From Eopsaltria australis (lineage: Eukaryota; Chordata; Aves; Passeriformes; Petroicidae), in the NCBI GenBank assembly GCA_034509425.1, contig JAVTVJ010000220.1:2294001-2358000 (forward strand): a stretch of 64,000 bases of DNA, written 5' to 3'. The notes beneath the pieces are model-generated. The model was not told the origin of the DNA and ran no database searches. It worked only from the letters and a program-made list of their open reading frames with translations. Below, piece by piece: positions 24,258 through 36,983 of the stretch; position 1 is the stretch's first letter, and every line of letters begins with the position of its first letter. The translations under genes and the position numbers were made by a program.

Positions 24258-27200
24258 TGGGAAAATAATTGACTAAAACACTCCTTAACTGTAAGCCAAT
24301 TGTACTACAGGAGCAGAACTGCTGCAAGGTAGCTTGGTTATTTCTTCTGGAGGTTCTGACCTCCAACTGGTGAGTAGCTGTTCAGGTCTATTGAAAAGCT
24401 GTTGACCCAAAGGCTGGTGGTTTCTTTGGTGTAATATCAGAAGTACCCTGTTGCACCAGCAGGCTGGAACACAGTGCTGATAAAGTTCATTAGCAAAAAT
24501 TCAGTATTATCAGGATGTTTCTGTCATTCTTCCTGGCTGTGGGTAGCATTGCAGTGTGTTTGTTTGTGATGGCAAATAGACAATTAAGTGAAAGTTCTCA
24601 TCTCTAAAAACACCACAGCCCTTGGTAATGGGGTTTTCAGAACAGTTTGTGGTTGTGATAAAGGGACTAAACATTCTCCACTTTGTATCTCCAGTGACTT
24701 TCCCTCGGGAGGCAAAGGGGGAGAAGGTGCATGTCGTGTTACCTCAGGGGAAATGGTGCACATCCTCCAGAGAAACTGATAATCAAACTGCAGATGTCTG
24801 CAGCAAAGCTCTGTGTGAACAGGACTCCCTGAACCTGACTTCTCTGGGGCCAAAATAGCTTCCAAAGGGGAATTTGTAACTTGGCTTCTTAGCATTTTCT
24901 TCAAATGGAGAAAAGGAAGCACATTAGCAAGGATGAGTGCTTGCTGTCAAACTGGAACCATTACAGTATTTTCCCACTGGGGAACTTCCCAGTTATCAGG
25001 AAGTATATTTAAATCCTCCAATCACAAAAGCTTTTTTGTTTTGTTTTGTTTTTTTTTTTAATTTAGAAAATTCAGTGCAACATGAAACCCTTCCTAGCCC
25101 CAGTGGAAATTCTGGATTAGTTTCTTCAGCTAGGAGCAAGAGAAGTTATTTGCCCAGTTTCAGGAGACTGAATAACCATTACTCATACTCCTCAAAATGG
25201 AGTAAATACACTGATATGGGTGAATTCCTTGAGAGCTGGGCCTTAAGCAGTGTGTAGCCAACCTTGCACAGAATGCTTTAAGAGCTTTTTCCAACAATTC
25301 AAATGTTAACTCACTTTCCTCCTGCACATGGGCCTTGTCCAGTGAGATAGATGAACTGCAAATGGCTGTGACAGATTTGATTCTTTCCTGGAGGTTTCCA
25401 AAGTGATGCAGAAGAAATTCTGCTCACAAGCAAACTGACAGGGGAGGGAAATGTTTCTACAGTCCAGTTGCAAAGAAGATAATCGTCTCACAACAGGTTT
25501 TTCTGCTTGACCTTGTCTTGATTAGGAAGATGGTTTGTGGTTCAAGTGTGGAAAGTGTGTTACCAGACTTTTCCATGCTCTTCACTCCTGGCATTATCAG
25601 AAGGTGCTGGCTGGTTATGGCTGGCTTAGTCTCAGCACCCATCCTCCCTCATTTATCTTTGTTTGCCTGGTGTGGTGAACAGTGAAATTGAGAAAATACT
25701 TTGTTTTGGGGCAAGATCTGATAATTTATGATGGGTCTCATGTAATTTGTTTGACTGGGCAGTGTTCTATGGGAGCAGCTGCAAGGACTAGCCTGAATGG
25801 AATTTTGCACTTCTCACTTTTAGAAAAAAAATCCAGTTTTGAATTTGATTTAAAATCAAAAAATAACCCCCCAAAAAGCAAACATCAAAATGCCATTAGG
25901 GCTTTAGATTAACTCCTCTTTCCTGTTCTTCTTCAAGCACAAATTGTACAGTCCTAGTGCAGAGACTGTAACTATGATAGAGACACCCCACAGGACCCTT
26001 AAAGAAACTGGAATTACGTTGTTCTGAAAAATTCCCATTCCTCCATTGTCAGCCCTTGTGTCTTTGAGGAGAGTTTTGGGGGTGAGCTTTTCTTGTTTTG
26101 GTTTTACTCTGTTTACCAGGTATTTCAGAACTGAGGCCCAGTATTCTCAAAGCTGATTCAGCTGCTGGCACTGTCAGAATTTATTTCATACTGGACTGTC
26201 AAGCTTCTGTCTCATTCCTAAACACATGCAGACACTATTTCATACAACCCTTAGTTTGCAAACTTTTCTTCTGGGAGACTGGTCAGTGTGCAAATAGCAC
26301 TGTTATGTTTACCTCAACGTGTGAGGGATTTCCTTACTGTCTTTGTTATGTTCAGTTTATGGATCTGTCAGACTTGGAGGGCAGCATCAAGCACAGCTCC
26401 CTCCAGAGGGAAGCAGCAGGGACTCCAAGGATCCATCAAGCTGACTTCAGCTGTCTGCCCTAGCCAAGGTATGGAAAACAGCTGTAGTTACCTCCGTGCT
26501 CTTGCCTTCTGCAGTAAACACTAACCAAGCCAGACTAACTGAGGAGCGTGTGCTGCCTATCTGGGATCTGATGTTCCTGTAAGATGCAGTGCCAAAGTGT
26601 TAATGTGCTTTTGTGAATGGAAGCTTTTCTCTGTGTGCCTGAGGTCAGGGGACTTTCGTATGTTCAAAGGAGTGGTAGAAAAGCCTTCAGTGTCTGTCAG
26701 AGCAGTCCTGGAGGTACCAGGCAAGGCAACACCTGAGACCCTGAAAGGCTGCCTAAAAATGGTTCTCTGAAAAGGGCTCTAGGTTTTGTCACTCCTGAGG
26801 GCTCTCCACTTCCAGCTGTGAAGTGGGAATATACAGGCTTTTTGTCAGTATCATGTTGAAAGGCTCAACAATACAATACCTTAAATCTTTGATCCTTCTT
26901 TCCCTCTCCTTCCATCTTCCTGCCAAGTTGCTTTTCCTTAGTTAAAACATGTTCGACGGTGCCTTGCTACATTCCAGTGCTTTTTAACTCTCCTTTGACC
27001 ATGCAAGGGTGTAATTCCTGGAATTTGTAACAGGCTAATTTACACACTTTGGTTTGTGCTGTTTACTAAAAGATAACGATCACCAGCTGGGGACAGAACT
27101 TACTTAAACCATGTCAGTCTCACAGCAGCAGGAGCAGTAACATCCCAGCTCTTTGACATGAGCTAAAAATCAGGGCTGGGGAAAGCATCTTCCTGAAAGG

Positions 27201-28342
27201 ACTCACCTGACTGCTGACAGGGGATAGCAGAGAAGTGCAAGCCTGAGCCATGCTTGTTCTCTTCCTACCCAAACTCCTGGAGGAACAGAAAGTAATTCTG
27301 TGTGATTGTCATGTGCTGTCTCTCACCGAGCAATTTACAGTTTCCACCAGGAAGTAAACCAAGGTATTTTAACAGGTATTGGCTGCCAGTCATTCCCTTT
27401 CTATGCAGTAAGGTCCTACACTCTGTAAAAGCTGCCTGTCCTTTTGTGCTTACCCTGTTTGCCCCAAGCCATTCTCTGTTAGAGCAGCCAGGAACCCTCA
27501 CTGCCAGGTCAGAAGCAGAGGTGGGTATCAAAACCTCTGTAAATAACTCAAGTGTGCAGCACAAAAGGAAAAGTAAGGTTTTAAGGTGTTAATTCATCCT
27601 CCTAAATCTGAGTTGTGGCTTGCTGAGCAGATGAAGAAGGATGTTTTTGAGTGGTATAAATTTTTCAAAACTGCTGGAGGGAGACAAGAAACAAACATAG
27701 TTCAAAGGGTGTTAATTTTGCCTGCCTGGAATATCCTGTATCTTTGCTTTGCTCAAATAGCCTTATGTATGAAGCACTTTATTCAAATGCAGGAATTAAA
27801 GAACTATTACTACAGCTGGTAGACTGGAAATGTTTACAGATCCTACATTACATTCCAAAATTCTATCTGTAAGTGTTACATGTCTGTAAAAGTGTTTGAA
27901 AAAGAAAAAAAAAAAAGAACTTGTGTAAGAAGTTACATATGTGATGTGTTATTTCTGGCACAGCTGTATTAAATTTTTGCTGCCCACCATGCTGGGTTGG
28001 GCTGACATCAGTGCTGAGCAGTCACCTGCTCCTGCCCTGGGACAAAGCCTGCAGCCCGAGGGGATGGCACTTTGCAACAGGGACTTGCTGGAAGTTTATT
28101 TTCTTCAGCATATTTTTATCTGAAAAGCTCAAATAGTTTGGCTTTACAGCAGGAGCTGCAACAGTGAAAGCTGGGCTGAGACAGGACTGTACATCTACCT
28201 CTGACTTGTGTTTTCTTAACTCCCACAACTTCACACTGCCTTCAGCTGGAGAATCCTGAAGGAATCTCTCGGCTGAACTTTCCAAAAGGCTTTCACAGCA
28301 TCATTACAACAGAACACCACATGCTTTTACTAAAAAAATACT

Positions 28343-28348
28343 TTTATT
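28343..28348 (-). terminator. NUDT1: NUDT1 poly(A) signal
   Basis: AATAAA on the minus strand (TTTATT on plus), about 310 bases downstream of the NUDT1 stop codon. It is the first canonical hexamer on that strand after the stop. Confidence 0.65.
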
Positions 28349-28658
28349 AAAGTTCAAAAATTAATTAAAAAAAAGAAAAATTCCACCCATGAGGGACAAG
28401 CTTAAGCCACTAAAAAGAGTTAACACCTACATTTTTAATAGTTGTGATCACATAACCACTAAAGCCTACCACAGCCACGGACTTCACAGCACGGAAAATC
28501 TTGTTACTTTTATTTCTGCTTTAAGAAACCCCCTTAATTTCCTTACTTCCCAGTGACCTGGAAAATAAGTCTTGTTTTCTGGAAAGCTGTGCAAGGAGAC
28601 CCTCATGAGTCATACTGAGGGTGCTGTAGCCCAATGTGGGCCGAATGCTTCTGCTTTC

Positions 28659-31600
28659 TTAAACTTCCTCCACTTCTTTCAGGCTGTGCTCCAGGATGGT
28701 GTCTTGTCCCTGGAACTTAAAATAGCCACGAAACAACTTTCTCTGAAGCACCAGGGGAAACCAATAGCTGTCATCTGGCCACATGCAATGGAAGGGCACC
28801 TCGTCCAGCTGAAACCACTGGGGCCGCATTTCTGGTGGCAGAAAACAAAAACTTTGCATGGGACTTTCTCATGGATTTTTGCTGCCTACGCTGTGAATAT
28901 TGGTCAACAAGCAGCTTCCCTCTACAGCCCAGCTGCCTTCCTTCTGGGAGGCATTTTAGCATGAATAGCTCTTCATTTCATAAGAGCAATGTTGTCTCAG
29001 AAGAGCATGCACATCCTTCCTTCCCCCCACCAGCCACCTACCCTCACTTTCTGTTGGCTCTCCGTGGAAGTGATCTGCCCGGAAAATGTGAACGTCCATG
29101 AGTTCAGAGTTGCCTACAAATTCAAATGTGATCTGCCCCATCTTCTGCAAGGTGTCCACTGTCAGTCCACTCTCCTCCAGGAGCTCCCTGCACAAAAAAA
29201 AAAAAAGACTACTTTTTCATGAAAGTGAGCATTGGAAGGACAAAAATGCAGTCATTACCTTTACTCACACATTCAAAACCCTCCCAGTGAACCACAGGTG
29301 AAAGCTGCACCTGTACAACACAGCAGGGTTCTGACCTGCACCAAGCCATGAGGCTAAAACACAACAGTGGAGCCAGGTCAGGTGGTGTTGTGTTATTTCT
29401 GGTTCCTGAGCCTGGTAAGAAAACAGTCTGTGTTTGAAGGAGAAGATTCAGGAAAACTGATCATCCAGTATAATGTACAGTCCTTGCGATGTACAGATCT
29501 TTTCTGAGGTGAGTGAGGAGTGGTTACATGAAGTCATGTGACTGTAGCTGGGTGTGGCTTCAGAACGCCGAGATACACTTCATTTAGACAGGCAAAAGGC
29601 TTTGCCAACTTCAAGCTAAATCTTTTAGAATTGTGGAGGAGCAGGTCATGAACACAGAAAGAACATGTATACCTGCTACACCATCAGCTACTTCTGAGGC
29701 AAACTGAAGCTTACTTAAATTACACACTCCATAACACCACTTGCACACGGAACGTTGAGAATTCTGGTTCCCATTCAAATGCAGTGTAAAAAAAGCAATT
29801 GTGCAAACTTTGCCCTTCTGCTCCTTGGAAGCACATTGAGCATAACGAGAGGCCAGAAGGCAAGACTTTTAAGAGCACTTGGAGAGCTATGCCAGCTCTT
29901 TCCACGCACCACTATGCACAGCTACTTGAAGCACATTCAAATATTTCCTCTCTATGCTCTGCACTCAGGGTTTTTTTTTATTTTACCTCCCTCTAACAGA
30001 AGCAGCATAGCTTGGAGTTAGTCATGGTTCCTCTAATGTACAAAAATAAGAATACTCTTAAACTGTGTATCTTTAGTTATAGTTAATAATTAATGTAGTT
30101 GCCTATTTGGCAGTAATAACAATTTTGAAATGTAATGGAAGTGATTTTAAGGCTCCAGCTTTCTTTGGCATTGATTTAATGGATCCCATCTTTCAAAATT
30201 ATACTTCAGTTTAATGTCTTGGCTAACTTTAGTTTATCTTCTGAGAAGCAATCTATGTCTAAAATAGAGGCAGTTTTCCAGCAGTGACTCTAAAAGCCTC
30301 CTTTTACAGGCACTGATAATTGAACAACAAAGACAACACTGCTACAGTTCTCCAGGCAATTTATCCATCAGCTGCTGGACTCTGTCTGTAGCAAGTGGAA
30401 ACATTACAGGTGGCAAACTAGAAATAACTCATTCATTAAATGCTCCCCTTACAAGATGTGCCACTGAGGAGCTGCCCGGGTGCTCGTGGGAATGTGCTGT
30501 ACCCAGCAGAGGATGGAAATCTTACTGGTATTGGCAACTTTTGTTCATGTTTTGGCTTAATATTTAACTGTCTGTGCTGAGAGGACACTTCACACCTGCT
30601 GCCTCTGCCAACCCAGCTGAGACAGAGCTGGAACCACAGCCCCAGACCTCAACTACCAGTGCAGAGTGGAAGTAGTGCAAGGGAAGTTCGATTTGGGCTG
30701 TGTGAAGCTTCCTGCAGGAGAGCTGTGCCCCGAGGCAGCACTGCACCAGCACTGCTCCACCCAGCAAGGTGGCCAGCATGTCCAGCTGGTCCTGGCTCTG
30801 GGGACAGCCTCCTGCCCAGCTGACCTCAGCAGGAACTGGAGTGAACTGCAAGTGAAGGGATGGGGACAGTCCCCAGCAGCAGGTGCTGGCTGTGCTGTGG
30901 CACACTGCATTTGGATTAATGAAAATTTTAGCACTTGACACCTTGTGGGAATGGAAGTTCAGGTGTCAAACTCAGGGCCAGCACAGGTAAACACACCCAG
31001 GAAATCAAATGCTACATTAAACCATTAGTTTTACCCCACAGCCCGTGGCAGTGTAAGCCTAGCAAATGTTAAGTGACAAAACTTACATTCCTCCCTCCAC
31101 TCAGAGATGATAAATTACACAAAAAGCCATGGTAAAGTGTCAGGTAGGTTAAGGCCAGGTGCTGCTGGGAGCACACTTGCACAGAGACCCTTCTGTCCCT
31201 GGGCCCAGCTCACCACAGAGCCTGGGTGGCACAGCTGAGGAGGCTGTTGAGGGCAGAAGCTGTTGGGCACCAGCGGAGCACACCATGACTGATCTTCCTG
31301 CAGGTGCAAGGGCAGCTTTGGGCACGTATCAGAAGCTGAGGAGATGGTAAAGTGTGGCCTTGTATCAGCAATGTTCATGTAAAGAACAAGATACCTAATT
31401 TTTAGAACAGTTTAGCATTCAGCTGTGATCTGCTACTTCATTTTAATGACCAGATAGATGAAAGAACTACAAGAAATCAGTACTAAAGGGTTCAAAAATT
31501 ACACTGTGCCTTTTTACTGATGAAATTCAATTCCCCAACTCAGCATTAGCACTTAAAAATGTCACCATACAATCCAATAATAAATTTCTACAGTGCTTTT

Positions 31601-32244
31601 CATAAGGGCCTCCTAAGAATTTCTGCTATTTTGTCACTACATTTTCACGAAGTACTGAAAATGCTACTGGAAGGTGGCATCTGTTCAACAGCTTAAAAAT
31701 TGAAACAACAAGCAGTTTGGCTTATTATTTAAATTAAGTTAGTTGTTATTCTGCTGTATAGCCAAAATTAAATGCTGCACCTCTCTGAAGAATGCAAGAA
31801 CCTCTACCCACCACTCACAGACTCATTCTCAGTTTAGATCAGTGTCCAGGAGATGGGAGGGAGGACACAGGAAGTTTCAGTTGCTCACAGACTGGATGAC
31901 AGTTAAAGATTTGCAGGTGACAAAGGGGGAGCAGTCCTGCTTCTCTGTACATGTGGAGCAGGTGTCACGACTGCACTGGTGGGTAACACGAGGCTGTCCC
32001 TGACCAGAAGAGCCGTGGTACCTCCACCTGCAGCCCACTGCTGATGGTCCAACACCTCCAGCTGTGCCCCCATAGCTGTCCCCAGCCCTCACCTGCGGGC
32101 AGCCTCCTCGATGCTCTCCCCGGGCTGCACCTTCCCCCCGAAGCCGTTCCAGAGCCCGGCGCCGAACCCGCGCTTCTTCATGCCCAGGAGGACGCGGGAC
32201 GGCTGCACCACCAGGACGAGGGTGAAGAGTCTGGACGTGTACAT
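28659..32244 (-). CDS. NUDT1: Oxidised purine nucleoside triphosphatase MTH1 (complete)
   Basis: MTH1 hydrolyses 8-oxo-dGTP, 2-hydroxy-dATP and related oxidised triphosphates to monophosphates, keeping them out of DNA and RNA. Three coding exons, in transcript order 32244-32093, 29187-29042 and 28831-28659, total 471 nt and 156 residues, the same length as human p18. Phases fit: AG|G gives R51 and G|AA gives E100. The Nudix box GX5EX7REUXEEXGU is at 37-59, from G37 through E43, R51-E52 and E55-E56 to G58. Substrate-pocket residues known from human MTH1 are kept: N33, M101, W117, D119 and D120. The start is [10 protein letters not shown]; an in-frame extension upstream is cut off by an acceptor five bases before the ATG. 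It converges with SNX8 and diverges from MRM2. Confidence 0.95.
28832..29041 (-). other. NUDT1: NUDT1 intron 2
   Basis: A short 210-base intron with donor GAGG|GTAGGT and acceptor CCACCAG|AAATG on the minus strand. Confidence 0.85.
29188..32092 (-). other. NUDT1: NUDT1 intron 1 (between coding exons)
   Basis: A 2.9-kb intron with donor CGCAG|GTGAGG and acceptor TTTTGTGCAG|GGAGCTC on the minus strand. I recognise no exon or repeat. The open frames at 30564-30941 and 31115-31378 sit in moderately GC-rich DNA and show no family features. Confidence 0.75.
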
Positions 32245-32249
32245 GGCTC

Positions 32250-32766
32250 CTGGGTGAGGGACGAGCCGGGCACCCCTCAGAGGGGACCCGGGGGCTGCAC
32301 AGAGCCCCTCACCCCCAAACACCCAGCACCCCTCCCAGTGCCCGGTTCCTAAATCCTTGGTGCCCCAATGCCTCTCCCGATGCTTACTTCTCTAACGCTC
32401 CCACTGATCCTTGCTTTCCTGCTAGTTCAGCATCCCCTTCCCAAAGTTTGATCCTTGTTTCCCCAAAACCCCCTCCCCGAATCCTGACCACCCATAACAC
32501 CCTCTCCCAGAATCCCTGACTCCCAGCACCCCTTCCCCAAATCTTTGATCCCCTCCGCAAATCCTTGTGCCCCCTGATCCTCCCACCACCCTCAACACCC
32601 CCTCCCAGACACCCCACCCCAAATCTCCGATCCGCTCTCCCCAAATCCTTGTTCCTCCTCAACATCCCCTCCCCGAATCCCTGACTCTTAGCGCCCCTTC
32701 CCCAAATCGCTGATCCCCCATACCACTCCCTGACCCCCCTGCACCCTCATCCCTGTCCCCGCTCAC
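32250..32766 (-). other. NUDT1: NUDT1 5' UTR intron
   Basis: On the minus strand a good donor, CTGAG|GTGAGC at 32767/32766, leads to a good acceptor, TCACCCAG|GAGCC, five bases before the start codon. A short noncoding first exon at about 32767-32860, inside the CpG island, is therefore likely. The intron contains a C-rich degenerate tandem array. Confidence 0.6.
32440..32760. repeat. C-rich degenerate minisatellite
   Basis: On the plus strand, words of the type CCCCTTCCCCAAATCCTTGA, followed by blocks such as CCCTGACTCCCAGCACC, recur about every 25-60 bases with substitutions. Examples lie near 32445, 32520, 32550, 32635 and 32690. The minus strand is correspondingly rich in GGGG runs. It lies in the NUDT1 5' UTR intron, and the open frames across it on the minus strand are artefacts of the repeat. 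Confidence 0.7.
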
Positions 32767-32960
32767 CTCAGCCCCGCACTCGCGGCTTTCCCGCCGGCCT
32801 CGGTGCCTCCCTCAGCCGCGGCCCGGCCCCGCTCTTCCCGCGCCGCCGCCGCCCCGCCCGCGCCGCCATGAGGGGAGGGGATGGGAGGCGGGACGGGGCG
32901 GGGCGGGGCGGCCATGGTGGGCCGGGGGGCAGCTGCCATTGCCGGGGGCGGGTGCGTGGC
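32767..32960. promoter_or_regulatory. Bidirectional CpG-island promoter of NUDT1 and MRM2
   Basis: A short, very CpG-rich interval lies between the probable NUDT1 noncoding first exon (minus) and MRM2 (plus). Overlapping Sp1-type GC boxes, GGGGCGGGGCGGGGCGG, lie at about 32895-32911. I see no TATA box. The head-to-head arrangement with less than 200 bases between likely first exons implies shared control. Confidence 0.7.
32914..32951 (+). CDS. MRM2: Candidate first coding exon of MRM2
   Basis: An ATG in strong context (GGCCATGGTG) opens 12 codons plus two bases (MVGRGAAAIAGG...) before the donor CGG|GTGCGT. The two-base overhang matches the phase needed by the acceptor at 33550. Joined, MRM2 would be 245 residues, close to 246 in human, with a basic, acid-free N terminus suited to mitochondrial import. 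This is inferred from phase and length; no transcript was seen. The ATG lies only three bases after the GC boxes, which argues for an upstream start site or against this exon. Confidence 0.45.
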
Positions 32961-33333
32961 GGGGGCCGCTGAGGAGATGCCGGGTGGGGTGTCGATAGTG
33001 CTGGCGCCCGGAGTTTCACTCGGGAAAGGGTTAATGTGCGTTTGGGGTTTGTGTTGGTTGTTCTGTCTGGAGGCTGCAGGAGCTCGGGCATCCCTCCGTG
33101 CCTCCGAGGGGTTCACGGAGGCCGCCGGCCCCGCTGAGGCAGCACAGGACCGTGCTGGGATCATTCTGCCGTGTTGTGTCCGTAACGCACCCGAGCAGAA
33201 GCTGGAGTGGGAGCTCTTTCCCCTCTTAGCTCAGGGTAACACGTGAGGCTTCATTCAAAACCTGGCCATGCTGTCGTGGTTGGACCTGATAAGTAAAGGT
33301 GCCAAAAATCTCAAACTGTAGGCTTCTTTTTAG

Positions 33334-34943
<1,610 letters not shown>

Positions 34944-35150
34944 AAGTGAAGAACTGCAGATTCTCAGATGTTGGTTGGAAATCTGAATTTAGTGGGTGTT
35001 TAAAGAAAAATCCCACCATGAAGACCCTGGGAACATTTGCTACTCTTCTTGAAGTCCGTCAGGCTTTTCAAATACCTGTGGGCAGAATAGTTGGGAATGC
35101 AGAGGAATAATCTGGAAGGCAACTTCTGGGGCTGGAATAATGGAAATGAA

Positions 35151-35156
35151 AATAAA
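35151..35156 (+). terminator. MRM2: MRM2 poly(A) signal
   Basis: AATAAA, 208 bases after the MRM2 stop codon, in an A-rich context. It is the first canonical hexamer downstream. Confidence 0.75.
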
Positions 35157-35699
35157 ATACTGGTTATATGAGTTTTTAATGCGTGCCTGAAAATCATTGC
35201 ACTGTTAATGCTGTCATACATGAGACTGACCATAAAGGTGATTGTCAGAACCTGAGGCAACAGCAAGGGGAATTTGAACCAATTCTGTGCCTTTTAAAAG
35301 CTGGTGCAATTTATTAGCACATGTACAAATAGAAAATGTTTCTGTGCACATCAGGATCTGCATCCTCATACGGGATGTGTAACACAGCTGTGTGAGAGGC
35401 ATGGCTGGCTTGGGAACATTCAGCCCCATGGCTCTGCTGCCTCTCCTACAGATTATATTTGGGAATTGCTGCTTCCTGACACTCACAAATCCAGTCAGTG
35501 GCAGTGGGACAGGGTGGTCACTATGCACATAATCTCCTCAGTGTTTTTGAGGTGAGACCAATGGTGTTTCTCAGGTGAAAAGACAAGATGTTCCTGAGAT
35601 CCCGGTAGGGAGAGTGACTGAATTGCCGGAAATCTGTTTGCACAAATAAATTTAGCCGCTGCATTATCTGAAAGTGATAACTTTAATATGAGCTAGCGC
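35157..35699. other. MRM2-MAD1L1 intergenic spacer
   Basis: About 540 bases with no recognised gene or repeat. A further AATAAA lies near 35645 and could serve as an alternative MRM2 signal. Confidence 0.55.
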
Positions 35700-36080
35700 T
35701 TGTATCAGGCTGCCTGCGGCAGCAGTTCCGCAGCGGCAGTTCTCGGGTCATTACGGCAGCGCTGCGCGCATGATCCCGTCTTTACGGCTGCCGCCGCCGC
35801 TCTCGCGAGAGGCGGGCGCGGAGTTCCCGCGAGATCCCGTGGCCGGGGCGAGGAGGGAGATCCAAGCGGGGCGCGCGCTGCGGCGGTGAGCGCTGAGGGC
35901 TGAGGGAGGGACGGGAGCGGGGCAGGGACGGCGGGAGAGGGACGGCGGGAGGGCTGCGGCCAAGCCCGTCCCACCCCGCTCTCCTCCCAGGGGAGTCGTG
36001 CGGGCGAACCCCCGGAGCTGCCCCGTGCCCGCCGCGGCCGCTCTCGGGGTTCGCTGCCCGCCGCGGGTGCCCCGAGGGAG
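35700..36080 (+). promoter_or_regulatory. MAD1L1: MAD1L1 CpG-island promoter with TCTCGCGAGA element
   Basis: A CpG island holds the perfect palindrome TCTCGCGAGA at 35801-35810, the CGCG core-promoter element bound by BANP and known to drive TATA-less housekeeping genes. A partial copy, CCGCGAGAT, lies near 35827-35835. A noncoding first exon probably ends at 35885 at the donor GGCG|GTGAGC and splices to 36980. Confidence 0.75.
35801..35810. promoter_or_regulatory. TCTCGCGAGA palindrome (BANP/CGCG element)
   Basis: An exact 10-base match to the palindromic CGCG-box motif, about 75 bases upstream of the likely first-exon donor of MAD1L1. BANP binding is established for this motif; its use here is inferred. 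Confidence 0.8.
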
Positions 36081-36979
36081 CCCCGGGGTTTCTGAACGGG
36101 GCCGGGTCGCACATCCAAGTGTCGTCTGAATTGTTAGTAGGTTTGAGAACAGGCTTGCTGGAGCTACCTATTGGCAGGTGCATTTGGTGCTCCAGTGCTC
36201 ACTTTGGGTTTTGGCAGATCTGTTGCTCCTGCGCCGCTCTTTCGCCTCCTCCTCGTGATGCAATAAACCCAAACAATAACAGCAGTGTCACCCCGAGAGT
36301 GCAGGAGCCCGGGGGTAGCCCCAAGTCTGTGGTACCAGCCATGTGGATGTTGTGGTTGCTTTTCCTGGCCCTGGACTTTTTTTGGTGTTTTTGGGGATTT
36401 GTGGAGCGTGCAGTCACTGGAGGGACTCACTCAAGGCTTCCTGAAATCTCCTGGGGAACCTTGCAGGCTTTTCTGAGCGCTAGGCTTGGTTTATCTCTGG
36501 TCTTTTAGTTAGTACCCTTCTGAATTGGAAGGAAGAGTTGCAAAACCTTTTATGTGAATAATGAGATGCGGTTTTACTTATACAAGTGATCAGTGGACTT
36601 GGGAAGACTTCTTGCTGGAAATTAGAGTCCAAAGTGCTTCTGGGAAACCAGAAACAAGTTTTGTAGCAGGAAGGGCTTGCTGCTACTGTGGAGTTAGTTC
36701 TTTTCCCATTAGCTTCAAACATTTAGGGGGAAGAACAATGAGTTTGGTTTGGTCAGAGACAAAAATGCTGTCTTGCATTTTTTTCCTATTTCAGAGACCT
36801 ACAGCTTCAGCATGAGCGGGGTCCTGTTTTCTGTGGGTCACAGCAGTGATTTGCAGATTGATTTTACCCTGTAAATTGGAAGACCTTGTGTTAGTGTTTC
36901 CTCAGGGCAGTGATGGATCCCTCTTTAGCAGAGCAGCTTGCTCTGAATATTTTGCTGACGATTTTCTGTCCATTTCCAG
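35886..36979 (+). other. MAD1L1: MAD1L1 5' UTR intron
   Basis: The probable first intron, from the donor GGCG|GTGAGC to the acceptor CATTTCCAG|AGCCATGG. The open frame at 36119-36508 is hydrophobic toward its end but matches nothing I recognise. Confidence 0.6.
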
Positions 36980-36983
36980 AGCC

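Larger units (their letters stand above)
23504..28342 (+). other. SNX8: SNX8 3' UTR and SNX8-NUDT1 intergenic interval
   Basis: The sequence after the SNX8 stop codon contains a 23-base T run near 23587-23609, so internal slippage in reads is likely there. The first canonical poly(A) signal is AATAAA at 24252-24257. Weaker ATTAAA hexamers occur at 27795-27800 and 27968-27973, so longer transcripts are possible. Open frames in this region (24049-24276, 26098-26463 and others) have no family resemblance and are taken as noncoding. Confidence 0.6.

Noticed and set aside
30564..30941. Overlapping frames on both strands inside NUDT1 intron 1
   Set aside because: No recognisable domain and no supported splice links; the position is intronic.
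32089..32322. N-terminally extended NUDT1 start (26 extra residues)
   Set aside because: A good splice acceptor lies five bases before MYTSRL, so the upstream in-frame sequence is probably intron; MYTSRL aligns with the human p18 start.
32384..32665. Minus-strand frame with repeated Gly/Arg motifs
   Set aside because: It translates the C-rich tandem array in a NUDT1 5' intron.
36119..36508. 129-aa plus-strand frame with a Trp/Phe/Leu-rich stretch
   Set aside because: It lies in the MAD1L1 5' UTR intron; the hydrophobic patch looks like chance, with no family match.
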